This document shows, in pieces, positions 1 through 14,200 of a DNA stretch of 64,000 nt (within the stretch, counting starts at the first letter, position 1; each line of letters opens with the position of its first letter). The notes beneath the pieces were generated by a model that was not told the DNA's origin, made no database searches, and was given only the letters and a program-made list of their open reading frames with translations. The translations under genes were made by a program, and so were the position numbers. The stretch comes from Coccinella septempunctata (lineage: Eukaryota; Arthropoda; Insecta; Coleoptera; Coccinellidae), in contig NC_058193.1 of the NCBI RefSeq assembly GCF_907165205.1, positions 19,853,521-19,917,520 on the forward strand, given 5' to 3'.

Positions 1-3000
1 GATATTTGACAAAAGGAGCTGACTTAAATAATAGTGGAACCACCATTGATAGTACTAACGACGGTAAGGCTTGCTGTTCGAATATTTTCAAAGGATTTTC
101 AAGCAAACTATCTGAAAAGAAGAGTGGTATACCAAAATATAAGTTCACGTCTACTGAAGAAAACTCTAAGTGGAACCAGAAAGATCTGGTAAAGCTAAGA
201 ATACAGCTTCTGTTTCCACACGTTTATGACGATTTCGAGCTTTTGGAGACAGCTCAAAATACAGACCTGATAAAGTATTACGTCGAATCGGAAAACGATA
301 AACTTAAGGAAGCCATCGATTCAATTTCCCAAAAGGAAGAGATGAATACGAAAAGTAGAAGTGTTATAAGTCTACCTTCTGTTAAGGTGATACCAGAAGA
401 ACCCAGTGAGTTGCCAATTAATGGTGATAATACATCTGAATATTCTTCAGTGAGTCAGGAAGGGGGATTTTATAACTATCAGAAATTCATAGCCCAAAAT
501 AACATTTGCTATTCCGCAAATGTGCTATCAAAATTGAACAAGTCAGAAGTTGTTGGAGATGGTTCAGATACAGCTACTTTGAAAGACAATGATATTTCTG
601 AAACAGCCAGTGTTAATTCTTGTAGTGTCTCTTCGGTGAAGAGTGGAGCTTCTATGAAGAAAAGCGTTGTGGAGCTATTCAAATTGAGACCATCAAGTGC
701 GAAGAAAAGCAGCTCTAGTATGTTTTCCGATAATGAAACTCTAGTAGAAGTGAACGAATGCAATAGTATGAATATAAATATATCTGACGAGGAATTTTTC
801 AATAATTTCCATCAAATCATGTCAATGGAATGCCAGAAATTTGCAAAGAAAGTGCGAGATCAGAGTAAAGCCAACGAAGACGAGGATGAAAATCCAGAAT
901 ACGAAGAAATTCCTCTTGACTGCCTTTTAAAGAATAAAAACTTGAACTCTGAAAGTAGCGAAGATTACTTGGAGCAAGATTATCAACTCGCTTCAGATGA
1001 AATTGGCAGTAAAGAAAATGAAAGTAACGAATCTACCAAGAAGGAGAGTAGCGAATCATTCAAATCCGTAACTTGTATCAAAGAAAATGTTGTTAAACAA
1101 AAAAAGTCTAGCTCGAAGTGGCAGAAACTCTTGAAGAAGAAGAGTTCAGTTGCATCGAATTCGAAGATGAATCTCGATTTTTATCCGCAGGAAAAGATGT
1201 CTATACTCGACATGATACAAAGCGTTCAGGCTACAAGCATATCCGATGATGCCATCAACCGTTCGCCGAGAGACAAAGTTTTGAACGTCATTTCTTCAGG
1301 GGAGGTTTCGAAGCAATCAGAGAAACAATTTTTCGATAACTTATTAGCTTTTTACGACAAAGAGTCGGAACTGATCAAGAAGTTGATAAGGGATGATGAG
1401 TTTTTCTCTTCGTTAATTGAAGCCATAAGAAACACGGAGGATAGTACACAGCTTATCTTCCAGAGGGATAGCCAGAAGAAGGCGAGAAAAGAGAAAAAAA
1501 AGGGTATTTTGAGTAGGTTTTTCAGGTGGAAGGAGAAAAAGAGCACGGAAACTTTGTTCGATAATTTTTCGATAGGAAAAAGTTTGGAATTCGCGAAGAG
1601 CATGAGCAACGATATCACGGCGACGAATGGAGAGAGCTGTTATTCTTTCTACAAAGATCTCGACGACTACGATAAAGACGTTAATGAGGTATATTATACT
1701 TGTTGTTATCTGATCAGACCTAACCAGAATAAATTTTATCTGTTTCAGGTGAAACATCCAAATTCGGAGTATCTGCAGCAGTTGGCTTATAAGGCGAAAT
1801 GCCATCTTGAACCAATGGTGAAGGCTACTATATCTAATCGTCATATAAGCGATAAAATCAAACTGGCTGGATTCTTGAAGATGCTAGATATGGTGGCGAA
1901 AGGAGATTTCACCTTCTTAAATGTTAGTTTGCTTAATTTTACGTTAAAATTCTTGTTGAGTTTTGTAAGTACATATATCTATTCATGGTTCTCTACACTC
2001 TACTAACCCAATGAGAAGGAGCCAACCCTGGTATTTTTCTCAGTACTCAGTTCGATATTTATCAATATTCGATAATAGAATACGTTAACTAATATCAAAC
2101 TCAAGTTTATCACGACAGTTAATTGTTTGGCAAGAAAACAGATATTCCCTTCTGATCCTTCAATTTTATTCTGTTCAAAAATACTAGGAAATAATTTGTA
2201 TTAAATGCTCGAATTTAGCTTTGTTCTCTTCCATACTATAAAACAAACATAGGGAGCACATTTTGAGGTTGAAGAATGGCTCTTCTTCCTTTCGTTCTTG
2301 TATCGAAAAATCCATTTTCACCTAAATGTTCAGATAAGAGCAAATTGAAAATTTACAAAAAATCATCTTAGTTGGTAAACAAAAATGTGTTCAACAATAG
2401 ATACCTTGCAAAATGTACCTATGATTACCGAATCGTTTTTATTATATTGTATTTGAGCACATGGATCTCAATTTGAATATTTAATTCGTAGGATTTCTTG
2501 ATGTTTTAGTTCAAGATTCGGAAATCTCAGGTATACATTTTTAAAATGCAGCTAATACCCACCCCGGGTTGTAACGCTACGGAGAGAGAAAGAGAGAGAA
2601 TTATCAATACAGAAACTGTGCAGTAACTGTATATCAAATACTGAATTTTTAAAATGCAGAATTATCAATACAGAAACTGTGTATTATATTGTATTTGAGC
2701 ACATGGATCTCAATTTGAATATTTAATTCGTAGGATTTCTTGATGTTTTAGTTCAAGATTCGGAAATCTCAGGTATACATTTTTAAAATGCAGCTAATAC
2801 CCACCCCGGGTTGTAACGCTACGGAAAGAGAAAGAGAGAATTATCAATACAGAAACTGTGCTTACTGTATATCAAATACTGAATTTTTAAAATGCAGAAT
2901 TATCAATACAGAAACAGTGTAATTTCAATTTCAGGTGGCACTTGTACTGCACTATCTGTACAGGGTGGGCAAATTTCGATGTTTTAGGACTACAGCTTTT

Positions 3001-5068
3001 AAACCAGAGGAGATAGACAAAATCTGATACCCCATTCTTACAAAAGTAGTAGTGATTTTTCGCCACTTTCTTTTGTTTTCGAGTTATAAGCAAAAAGTAG
3101 AAAAATGCCGATATCGAAATAAATTTATATCTCCGCTAATACTGATGATAGAGCTCTGAAATTGAAACATTATAAAGGCACTTTTTTACGTAGAATCCAG
3201 TGGCGTGCTCGCCTTTTCAGCAGGATTTTTAATTACGAAGCTATGACCCAAAGATATGTTTTTTTAAATGGGAACACTAGTTTTGTGTGCAACTTTTTGA
3301 AAGCTTAATTTTTACTGATTTCAAAAATATATAACATCATATGGTTGGTATCAATATAAATAATAGAAAATGGTCAAAAACACTTCTTCCCAATATTTCT
3401 ATGGTTTCAACTTTTGACGAGCACAGAAAAATAGAGTTTCCTATAACAAAAGCAGTCTCCTTCCGGCAATGTCATTCTTTCTATGTTCTTTACCAATTTT
3501 CACAAAATTTGAATCAAGATATATTTCATAAATTTTCATAATAATGAAAGGACTTATAGAAAGAGACACTGGTAATCATACGATGCTATATTTTTCTATG
3601 CTCATCAAAAGTTGAAACCATAGAAATATTGAGAAAAAAGGTTTTTGACCATTTTCTATTATTTATATTGGTACAAACCATATGATGTTATATATTTTTG
3701 GAATCAGTAAAAATTAAGCCTTCAAAAAATTGCACAGAAAACTAGTGTTCCCATTTGAAAAAACATAACTTTGGGTCATAGCTTCGTAATTAAAAATCCT
3801 GCAAAAAAGGCGAGCACGCCACTGGATTCTACGTAAAAAAGTGCTTGTATAATGTTTCAATTTCAGAGCTCTATCATCAATATTAGCGGAGATATAAATT
3901 TATTTCGATATCGCCATTTTTCCACTTTTTGCATATAACTCGAAAACAAAAGAAAGTGGCCAAAAATGACTATTACTATTGTTAGTTTCTCAGAAAAAGA
4001 GAACGAGAATGGGGTATCAGATTTTGTGTATCTCCTCTGGTTTAAAAACTGTATTAGTGTTAAAACATCGAAATTTGCCCACCCTGTACAGTTGCTGTAT
4101 ATTGTGTTTCTTGGGTTTCCATATATAACCATCAAATGCCTTTACTATAACCCAAACTGTAAATTTAGTCTGAATTGCTGAATTTACAATAGTAGATCTA
4201 TCTGTTTTCCCTCATATGTTATTGAAAATATCATTCTATCTACACGACGATTGCAAAATCACTCACATGATTAATTTTTTGCATCGATTGGAATCAATAG
4301 GTATAATTATTCAAATTACTTCTATTTTCTTCATCAGACTGGTGACAACAAAACGTTGGAGGAGAAGCTTAAGGAGCATGTTGCCCAAATGTTCGAAAAG
4401 GTTTATCGAATAGCAAACCATGAAGTCATACAGAAGGACTCCATTTTGGATAACGACAAAATTCAACTACTGAAAATGTTGGTCACCAAATACCACATGG
4501 GAATAGAATCGCATTTGAATATTTTATCGATCTACATCGGTAGAAGTTTAATTGAAACCAAAGCGCAACTAGAAGGTAATGATGATATAATAGTTTTATC
4601 TGTTGATACACTTATTATTTGGTATATAACTTGTTTTGATAACAATCTAAATGTCATGTTTTTATTTTTTTTTAGTTTTTTGTTATTTATTTAAGGTCAT
4701 GAAACCTGAGGACACAATAATACACACTATATAGGTCACTATAGACTGGTCATAAAGCTGAGCTTCTCATGAAACGTTATTCAAAAAGGAGACAAAAGAG
4801 TGGAACATTGTTACCCAGTATCTTCACATTCACAGAAACTTGATCGTTTTTAATAAAAAAAATAATTCACAAAGTGAACACTTTCATAATGCCCTTTCCA
4901 TTCATCACACCGGCCTTCATATTAAAATGAAACCCAAGAATATCCTTTCTTAGTACAAATTACTTACAATCTGTTTTTTCAGATGCGATAATATTCCTTA
5001 TGGGTCAAGATTCACAAGACATCAATCTGGAACAATTCGAGAAAAATTGTGGCATTTCATCGACATAA
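1..5068 (+). CDS. Unrecognised Ser/Lys-rich protein, 3' part of gene (exons 1-1922, 4338-4575, 4983-5068)
   Basis: The frame is already open at the first base, so the 5' end lies outside the window. I join three exons. The first ends at a GTTAGT donor after residues TFLN (phase 0). The second begins after TTCATCAG with TGDNKTLEEK and ends in phase 1 before GTAATG. The third begins after TTTTTTCAG and reads to the TAA at 5066-5068. About 747 residues are visible. The long first exon is rich in Ser, Lys, Glu and Asp and looks mostly disordered, with strongly basic patches (around nt 1090-1145 and 1470-1545). The part from about nt 1690 to the end is more hydrophobic and helical, and is the best candidate for a folded domain. 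I see no signal peptide, membrane segment or known catalytic motif and do not recognise the family. Splice consensus and exact phase agreement make the gene structure credible; function is unknown. Confidence 0.8.
2441..2916. repeat. Two-copy tandem duplication, period about 242 bp
   Basis: The block that starts with ATTATATTGTATTTGAGCAC at 2441 starts again at 2683 with nearly identical sequence, including the CCCACCCCGGGTTG and AGAGAGAAAGAGAG stretches. The copies differ by a few indels in the AG-rich run and near the end. A shorter unit (AATTATCAATACAGAAACTGTG) recurs inside each copy. It lies in intron 1 of the first gene and is probably a local duplication without coding content. Confidence 0.85.
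2961..4086. mobile_element. Hairpin MITE, CAGGGTGGGC family, 1126 bp copy
   Basis: The element starts with CAGGGTGGGCAAA and ends with TTTGCCCACCCTG, with TA on both sides, the target duplication typical of Tc1/mariner elements. Almost the whole length is a giant inverted repeat: sequence from 2961 to about 3500 returns in reverse from about 3570 to 4086 with moderate divergence. No coding capacity is evident. It is a non-autonomous foldback element in intron 1 of the first gene; related copies lie at 14080, 27074 and 29500. Confidence 0.85.
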
Positions 5069-5073
5069 ATCGA

Positions 5074-5079
5074 AATAAA
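5074..5079 (+). terminator. Poly(A) signal of the first gene
   Basis: An AATAAA hexamer begins 6 nt after the stop codon of the plus-strand gene. Cleavage would fall around 5090-5110, short of the end of the converging xanthine dehydrogenase gene. Confidence 0.55.
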
Positions 5080-5162
5080 ACTACTGAATGAACTAATTAA
5101 TAATATAATTTCGTATAAAATGTCCATTCTTTCTCGAGAGAAAATAGCAGGTATTCATACTT

Positions 5163-5168
5163 TTTAAT
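5163..5168 (-). terminator. Probable poly(A) signal of xanthine dehydrogenase
   Basis: On the minus strand this reads ATTAAA, the commonest variant hexamer, about 45 nt after the xanthine dehydrogenase stop codon. The two converging genes would then both end within the 142-bp spacer. Confidence 0.4.
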
Positions 5169-5210
5169 ATAAAAAATTCGACGTTGGGTTCCTACCGATC
5201 TATCCATGGT

Positions 5211-8200
5211 TTATACTTCGATATTCCAAGGTTTGAACGATCCAGGATCAGGTAATTTGAGCTGAAAAATAAAAAGATGTTTGTAAACTTGAATCCTCTT
5301 CTAGAGTTATGGGTATCAGAATTTTTTTTGCTAATGTTTAAAAATAACCGATCCCATTGAATTGAACTCAGTGCAGAACTGAAAAATACCTGTAGGCAGG
5401 AATGTGCAAAATTTTGTGACAATTAAATTTGACAGTAACCTTTTCTTTTCTTTCGTTCGCCAAGCGCAGCTTTGGCGATTCCAATATCTGGATGGTGACC
5501 TCTCTGAATTCAAACAAGCGCCCAAAAAATCCTGACTTCAAGTCAGTGCTTTCCTGATTTTTGATAATGATCCAGACTCTAATAACTGTTTCAGCAGAAA
5601 AAAATTCTCACTTTATTTGCCTTACCTTCGAAGTGATATTGTCCTCGCAAGCCATTCGTATTTTAGCTGCAGTAGCTGGAGAATTCAGTTTGAAAGATGC
5701 CGAGAAGCCGTTCGCAATCCTTGCTGCTTTAATTGCATCTTTTATAGCAAAGAAAACTGAGCTAGCCAAAAATAGTGGTGGCTCTCCAACAGCCTGAAAA
5801 AATTACGTTTAGTGAAGAATAATAGATTTCTATATTAACAATGATCCAAATTCTGAAGGCACTTATATTTTTGACAATCCAATAGAAATGGTTATGAGTT
5901 CACAACTCAAATATGTTTTGCCAGAAATGGTTAAACCTCTTGTTGCTGAGGTTATGGTGTTTGATGCTTTTTTTTTCATACACCCTTTTGTCCTTTTTTT
6001 ATAGGGATGGAATGGTAGAACTCACTGAACTCGAATTTTACTTGTTTCATGTATTTCGGAGTTAAAGATATATTCTTTAGGGGTGATTGATTTTTTTCGT
6101 GTTAACAAAAAGATTCTTCTTTTATATGGTAGTAATTGATGAATTACCTGAAATGAAACATTTAAGTGATTCGTGGGATATTCCGCGGAGTCTTCATAAT
6201 TCACAAATTTATAACTGACGAAAACCTGTATTCTTATTGTAATATTGATTCGTTTTTTTATGAATTATTACCCTAACAAGGGAAGTTCTTGATAACACTT
6301 CGAATTATCAATCACTCCTATTATTGAATTCAATAATCATTAATCACAACAGTTTTGTATATACTTTTATACACATATACTCGTAATAACGAATATACGA
6401 GTATGTGTGAATCTAAATCAAAATTTTTATTATTTTCCCTAAGAAGAAAAAATATCGACGGCTATATGCTTGGGATGATAAAATAATCAATTCACTTATA
6501 AATCTTTCCATGGCGAGAAGTGATCAAGGACTACATCTAGACCCAGAATAACAACCATACTTATTATAACCTACTTGAGGCCGATTTTTTTTATTGCTCG
6601 TTAAAATATATTCTAATGAAACATATAAACTCTATTTTTCCAAATATTCTCCTTTCGTAGATTTTAAATGAATTTATGGTTACAGAGAGGATTCGAATTT
6701 CCAAAATAACTCAAAGTCTGTTTTATTGAAATTTTAAGAAAATTCAATTCCTACTAAATCGCTCTCCTCGTACAATTCATATTGAACCAACATTCCTTTG
6801 CATGTTGGTAATTCAATGACGAATAATATTGTGGTGCTTATACTCCTGCGAATTCGTTCATAATAATTCTATTGAATTACCTTCGATGAGTACACGGCTC
6901 TGGGATTCGTACTGCCCTTTAATAGAGAAACGTGAAACTCTCTAGGAATATCTCCAAAACCTGGTATCTTGTATGTTCCAGGGCCTCTTGTGAAAGTCAT
7001 ACCCGATGGCGAATAAACCATCTCCTCCAGAACGAACAGACCGTATCCCTGCATGAAAGCACCCTCAATTTGTCCAATATCAATTGCTGGATTTATACTT
7101 TCCCCTAGAAAAGAAAATAATAAATAAATTTAGTGGTTAATTTTTGGTGTCTGCTTATTCAAACAATACAAAATGCTCCAAACCTTCATTTAAATTTGTA
7201 TGGGATTAAATTGACCGTAGCAATGTGTACAATGCAATCATGAATTTCTCTATGGCTATACAAAACTGTTAGAAAGGCATTCTCTGCGTCCCACGTCACG
7301 TCAGCTCAATTTGAACGCTTCCGCGCAAAATCCTATGATTATTAGATTTTTCCAATCATGCGCATTATGACGTGGGCCACGTCACCTACTTTAGTTATGC
7401 ATTTATTTTCTTGGAGCATTGAACATATTGTACTCCATACTTTCAACATATGTATGTGTTTACCTTCGAAGATCAGAACACTTTTTGGGGGATATACAAA
7501 CTTGAACAAGCTCTAAAAATAAAATACCCTTACCCAAGTCCATAACAATATCAGTTCTCACGACCTGATGGTCGCCAGTCAGCGTATCAATTTCTACTTC
7601 TGAACATGCCGTTCCGTAGGTGAAATAATTGAACAAATTCCCTTCACCCTTGTCCCAGTCGTAGCCTATGTCCGGAGTCTTACAAAATCCCACCGCTGAC
7701 AAACACACCCTGTCGTAGTAAGCTTTGCTGACCCATTCTTTCCATGTCCCATTCGGATTAGCCTTTTTGTATGGTTCCAGTCTTTGGGTTATAGTTCTAC
7801 AGGCTTCCTGAAGTAAGAAATTTCTTTTATTGGATTATAAGTTCAATAAAAAGAAAATATAGAACTTATCTTTTCGTCTAACTCTACAGTTTATAATTTA
7901 AGAACAAGAAGATTCTGAAGATTTCAGTTCATTATTCGAGGAAGAAAACGTTACGTTATTTCAATTTTATTATTTCGAAAGATCTTATTCGCACAAATAG
8001 AGCATAACTTCTAATCCAGAAGCATTTCTCATAACATTAGTACCATTCTCCGTATTTCAGATATTGGAAAAAAATACCATAAAAAGCTTCATGAAGCATG
8101 ATTCCACTTATATTAATGATTTCGTTGGGAATATTCTTCTAGAAAAAAAAATTTCATTATATCTCACCAGAACAGCCATTCCATTTAGGTCAGATCCTGT

Positions 8201-11200
8201 ACTTGCTGCAGTTGGCGACGTGTTAGGAACTTTATCAGTACTAGTTTCACTTATGTGAATATCCGTTACTGGTATACCCAGAGCACTGCTTGCAACTTGT
8301 AGGGTTTTGATGTAAAGACCTTGGCCCATTTCGACTCCTCCATGAGTTATGAGTACTGACCCATCGGTATAGACCAGTACCAAAGCACCACCCTGATTCA
8401 AGAATGTGGCAGTGAATGCGATCCCGAACTTGGTCGGTATTACACTCAGTCCTCGTTTCTTATAAAGATTCCTCCTGAAATATCATCATCCTTATTAAAT
8501 GAATTGCCTAACAATCTGTAGAATACAAAAAATGGGGAAACTCACAGAGCAGTGAGAAAGTGTTGAAAGTGTTTTCAAATTCACGGATTTCATCAGCAGA
8601 GATCGGCCCGGCCACGGGCGTAGCCAGGGGGGGGTTTTGGGGGTTCAAACCCCCCCCAAATAATATAGTTACATAATATAAGTTTCAAAAAGTCTCAATT
8701 TATATGTCAAAATCAGAAAAATTTCATTTCAAAACCCCCCCCGAAACTCAACCCTGGCTACGCCTATGGGCCCGGCTTTGTTACTAACAAAGAGGTCCGA
8801 GGAACTAGCTGCCAACCTGCTTGACAGCGACTTGAAGAAGGAAAAAAACAGTCGGGGCAACTATTCCCGAACGGGCATTCAATCGTAAATGCAATTCTAG
8901 TACAACCTATGTTTTTGCCCCCCAAAGGCATGTGGGGATTACAAAATCTGACACTCTCGACTATGTGTATTTTTTTTCAATATTTTTAACTCCCCAACGA
9001 TGAAATTCCATACCTCATAAAAACTTTTTTCTCCTACCATCGAATCTTAACATACCACATGACATATGCTAACATTGTTAGCATTCGAGGCTCCCCTACC
9101 AAAGAGTGTAAAAGAATACATACACATTGCCATGAGTGCCCGCAGAATTTTTTCTCATCTGGGGCCGAATAAAAATATTGATGTTTCCAATCTAAACATT
9201 CATTTTCAGAATGTCAGCAACATGCGATGATATGAAATAATACAACTCTTTTCGAAACGAATCGAAAAAAACAAGGTAGGTTTCTATCAAACGTTGTTTA
9301 CGAAATAATATAAATATTAAAAAAATCGACAACGGAATGTAATAAAAATGATGTTATTATAATTGTCAACACCATACGCTAAGAGTATTTCATTATAAAC
9401 TGTAAACCAACAACCAACTGTTACACTTAACAAAATTCCTCCAGTACCTATTGAATTTGAAGAATTAGGAATATCTGATATCCTATGATTTCTATGAATA
9501 CTCAACAGTACACTAGAGTACTAGACCAATTGAACAATAGTCCAGGCCCAAACAAAAGGAGAGAAAAAAAATTAGTAGTACTTATGTAAATGGTCCGAAA
9601 ATTTGGTATGAATTACATATAAGTTAATATAAATGAAAAGATCTTTATGAAGGTTCCGGAACAAGGGTAGGTGGTTGTTTTTAGCGGTGGAAAATTATAT
9701 AACTTCGATATCACGAGGAAAAAAACGGTAAATTGCACACAAATCAAATTAAAATTATTCACCATCGTAAAAAAATATGAAACATACTTGTTGAATAAAT
9801 CAACTTCTTTTCTTCTAGAATGGTAGTTAGATGAGCTCAAACATTCAGTCCAACACCTCCGAACGGCGCAATTGACCAGTTTCATGTTATAATGTGTCAG
9901 ATCTCCTTCTTTGTAGAGGTTCAGCTCGCTCAACTCCACAACATCTTTATGAAGAAAATCTGCAATCTCTCTTATGATTGTTTCGCCAACATACATGCCT
10001 TGGGGACCACCAAAACCTCTGAAGGCTGTGTTCGAAGGCAGATTAGTCTTGCACACATAACCTTCCACGTGAGCCACTGGTATGTAATAAGCGTTTTCGA
10101 AGTGGGTCATGGCTCGTTCAAGTAACTGAAAAAAATTGAAAATAAAATACGACTTTTCAGAATTGTTGTTCCTCTTAACTGCCGAGTCCAAAATCTATTT
10201 TGGATTAGACCGATTACAGAGAGTAGAAATACACAGTGCGAACCATTTGTAAAAAATTCCGTAGGTATATCCAAGACAGTTTTTTTTTTTGTGAATGTGC
10301 TCTGACAAACTGGACGAAATTCCCTACTTATAATTGAAATCGGAATTTTAATGATGATTGGCTACAGAAATAGAACAAAAACACAAAATGACGTTTTTTT
10401 TTTCATTTAGAGAGAAGTTTCCTAATTTAACACCCATGTCGCAGAGTACGCTAAGTATATCCTTCGATGCTTTTTCTTGTTATTCAGTTTCATTTAACTT
10501 TTTTGTTTGACCATAAATGGTAAACAAATACCTCTAATCTCCTGACATTCAATTTTCAAACTGAGTTGAATCAGATTCCGTCATTTTCGAATTGATTGGT
10601 TTTTATCAAATATCTTTTTAACGACAAGGAATAAGAATTTTATATTTTGTATGTATATGTAATGTGATATACTCTTTGGGGATAGTCGTGAGAAAATTAG
10701 ACATTTAATTTAAATTAATTAATTAAGTAATTTAATTTAAATACAAAATTATCGATGACGGCATTTCCCAAATAGGGGACCGGCAGTTAGAGAATCGCAG
10801 TGTATACAGGGTGTTCCAAATAAAATCAGTACCATTGCCAACTCCGTTATTATTGAGGCTACGAATTCGATTAAATGAGCAAAATAGTAGCATTTTTAAT
10901 GGCCTTCTCGATGCCGAAAATAAAAACAAAATTGACATTCGCGTTTTTAAAGTATTTCATAAAATGATATTTTTTTTAATGGAACACCCTATATTTGTTC
11001 ATGCATTTTGATTCGTAATAACAAACATTCTTAACAACAAAGCTCATATCACCTTCCTTCCTAGAGTTGAAAATGAGTGACTTATGTGGAAATTCTTATT
11101 TCAAAAAATGTCTTTGTTTTGGCGAATAAAACCTCATGATTGTCCATTTGTCCAAACACATAATTTTGGTACTTATACGAATGACAATATTTTTTTGGGT

Positions 11201-14200
11201 ATTCGGACAGTCATGAGGTTTTATTCGCAAGACAAAGAAATTTTTTGTATACTAGTGAATTAAATAAATTTCTCCACATAAGTCGCGCATTTTCAACTTC
11301 AGGAAGAATGGTGATTGGAGGTTTGTTGTTGGGAATGTTATAACGAATCAAAATCATGATAGAAAGATATATTTGAAAAAAATTTTAAAATGTTTGTTTT
11401 CGGCATCGAGAAGAGTATTAAAAATAATAGTACATAGTTTGCCCATTTAAATTTAACCGAATTAGCAGCATCAATAATAACGGAGTTGGCAATGGTGCCG
11501 ACTTAATTTTAAACGCCCTGTATATGCAGCTTATTCAACAGATGTGATAATCAGTGGGAGTGAGAGATTTCTTCATAAACTTTTTAGGGTTTTCACTCCC
11601 AATCTCTGAAAAAAAAAATCAATTAAAAATGAAATCAACAATTTGCTCCTGCGTAAATTCTTGCACTAATTTGTCAGGAGCAAATTAACTAGAAAAAATT
11701 GTTGCCTGACAATGAATTGAAAATAAATAACGTTGAAATTATAATTCTAAGTTGTAACGTTTCGGAGTCTATATCAGACTCCTTCATCAGACGAAAAATC
11801 TATTTTTGAAAATCTTCTGAATTGTGGCTTTTGTTTGACATTAATTGTCAACACAACTTAGAATTATAATTTCAACGTTATTTATTTTCAGTTCATTGTC
11901 AGGCAACAATTTTTTCCAGTTAATTCGCTCCTGACAAATTAGTGCAAGAATTTACGCAGGAGCAAATCGTTGATTTCATTTTTAATTGATTTTTTTTCAG
12001 AGATTGGGAGTGAAAACCCTAGAAAGTTTATGAAGAAATGCAGAATCCTCCCAGAATAAATTTCAATCGATATCCGGAGTGAGAGATATTCGAAGGAATC
12101 TGGATATGTGAAATAAGAGAATTGAGAAAAAAGATGTGAAATTGAATGTACAGAAGACAAAAGTTATGATGATTGAACAAAGTAGAGAAAAAACTAAATA
12201 TTAAAATCCTCCATACCGGCATACTTGCTGGTTGATCACTTATTATCTACAATCCTTTCTAGATTCAATATTGAATATTGTATCATATGACCACATGGGT
12301 ATGTTATAGCTCATTCGAGAATTCATTACAACCAAAACCAATTATTAATTCTCTACAGGTTCAGATGTGGAAGTCCAAAACATCAGACCCTAAAAACTGG
12401 GTGTGGTATGCGAAACTGATCTCAATCCAGTCACCACTGAGCTCTGGTCCATGGACAAAAAGATTTTGCGCACATCTTAGTCCTCTGCTCCGAAATGTAC
12501 AAATCTGAATGATGTTTGTATATATACAGTACGCATATATTCGAATGAGATTACGGTTTCTTCATTCTCATATGAATAGGCCCCTTGAACCTTCAACGTA
12601 AAATCGATTAGAGGGAATTAGTAATTTTTGCTTTATGGAACTGAGGCACTTGAATAGCGAACATGCTCCTTATATTGTTTAATGAGATAATAAGTAGGTA
12701 TGATAGAAGCATATATTGTTGAATGAAATTTTTGCTTCTCCTAAGCTGAATTAGAAAAATTAACCTATTTTTGGCAATCGATTGTGGCCAAACACTTGGA
12801 AGATTTGAATAATTTCAATGTCATTTGAAAAGTTGTTTCCTCTTCTACAAAAGAAGTCGGCAACAAATTTTTGTCAGATGCTCTCTTCAGTCTCTTTCGA
12901 GTGAAAATTGCAGAAAAGGCCAACAATTTTTGAATTTTTCAAATTTCTTGGTCCTCAAAACATAAGCCCTTAGGAAAATTTGTCGCAAACTTAACTTCAC
13001 TTATATTTGAGATGCCTCCCATATTGGTTTGAAACCATTTCCAGCTTGTAAGCAATCTTTAGAAACCAAAACCTTTATTTGCCTGGGCTTTTTCCTATAC
13101 TGTCACTTTTCATATTAATTAAAAACTAATTCAACACTAGCATTGCAGTAATTTCTCACTTTTTCCGAGTTTCCTATATCAACCTTTAAATTTTATGAAG
13201 TAAACCTAATCTGAAATACCAAATGCTACCAAATTTCCGAAGAAATTGGAAATAATAAATTTCAAGTTTCAATGAGCATTATAGTTATAAAACAATATCC
13301 TAAACTGGACAATATCCTAAGCACCAAAGTGAAAATTAGGTTGAAAGACAACCATTTATAATTCAACAGTCTAACTGGACAAAATCAATAAGACGTATCT
13401 GTATTATTCAGTGAACATTATTTTTAAGTTGGCCGTCGATAAATGCATAATAAATGGAAAGATAAAATTTTTTCCGAAATCATTGTTTTGGATTAAATTC
13501 TGAAACGTAACGATCAGCTGAATATTTTAAATACTCATTAGGAATAGAGTCAGCTGAAAAAAGATTATACGATAATATGATGATAGAATAATGAGTTTAA
13601 TATACCAGCCTACTGTTTAGTAGTTGTATCCCACTTATTGATGTTTTCAGAAGTCAGATATATCATACTGAACCAAAAACTGATGAATAAGCCTACAGTA
13701 TCAGCTTTATAACTACAAATTCTGATATGGCTATATTCCAAAAAAATCAAAGGTTGATTCTAATCTAAGATATACTTCATATATGCCTTTTAGCCGGAAA
13801 TATGATCATCTGTATTTTCGAAATTAAATATCTGTAACTTAATTTTAATTATTCAATGTCTGAACATTCGAATCGTTCATTGATTTATAGATTATACGAT
13901 CAAAATTTGAAACTAAGACAATGTGATTGAAGAGAGAAGGTAACTTTAATATACAGGATGTTTCATAGTAAAATGTACATACAAAGCTCATTTGCGAAAA
14001 GGCGACACTCAGAAGAGTGCAGAACACTTATGTTTAAAAGTTTAAAGGGTCTTCAATTGGTGAGAATGTATAACCTGTACAGGGTGGGCAAAATTGGTGA
14101 TACCTGAACTACAACTTTTTAACCCAACGAGATAGAGGAAAATGAATATACCATTCATGTCGTTCTTTTTTCGAGAAACTAATAATGCCATCAACTGCAT

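Noticed and set aside
1413..1844. Minus-strand open frame of 143 codons
   Set aside because: Shadow of the long first exon of the plus-strand gene, without its own splice or motif support.
11731..12045. Second hammerhead in the right arm of the Penelope palindrome
   Set aside because: The right arm begins just after the core; CTGATGA and GAAAC are missing from it.
12278..12508. Open frame of 76 codons with several Trp
   Set aside because: Lies in intron 6 of Xdh with no acceptor or donor that fits and no family resemblance I can name.
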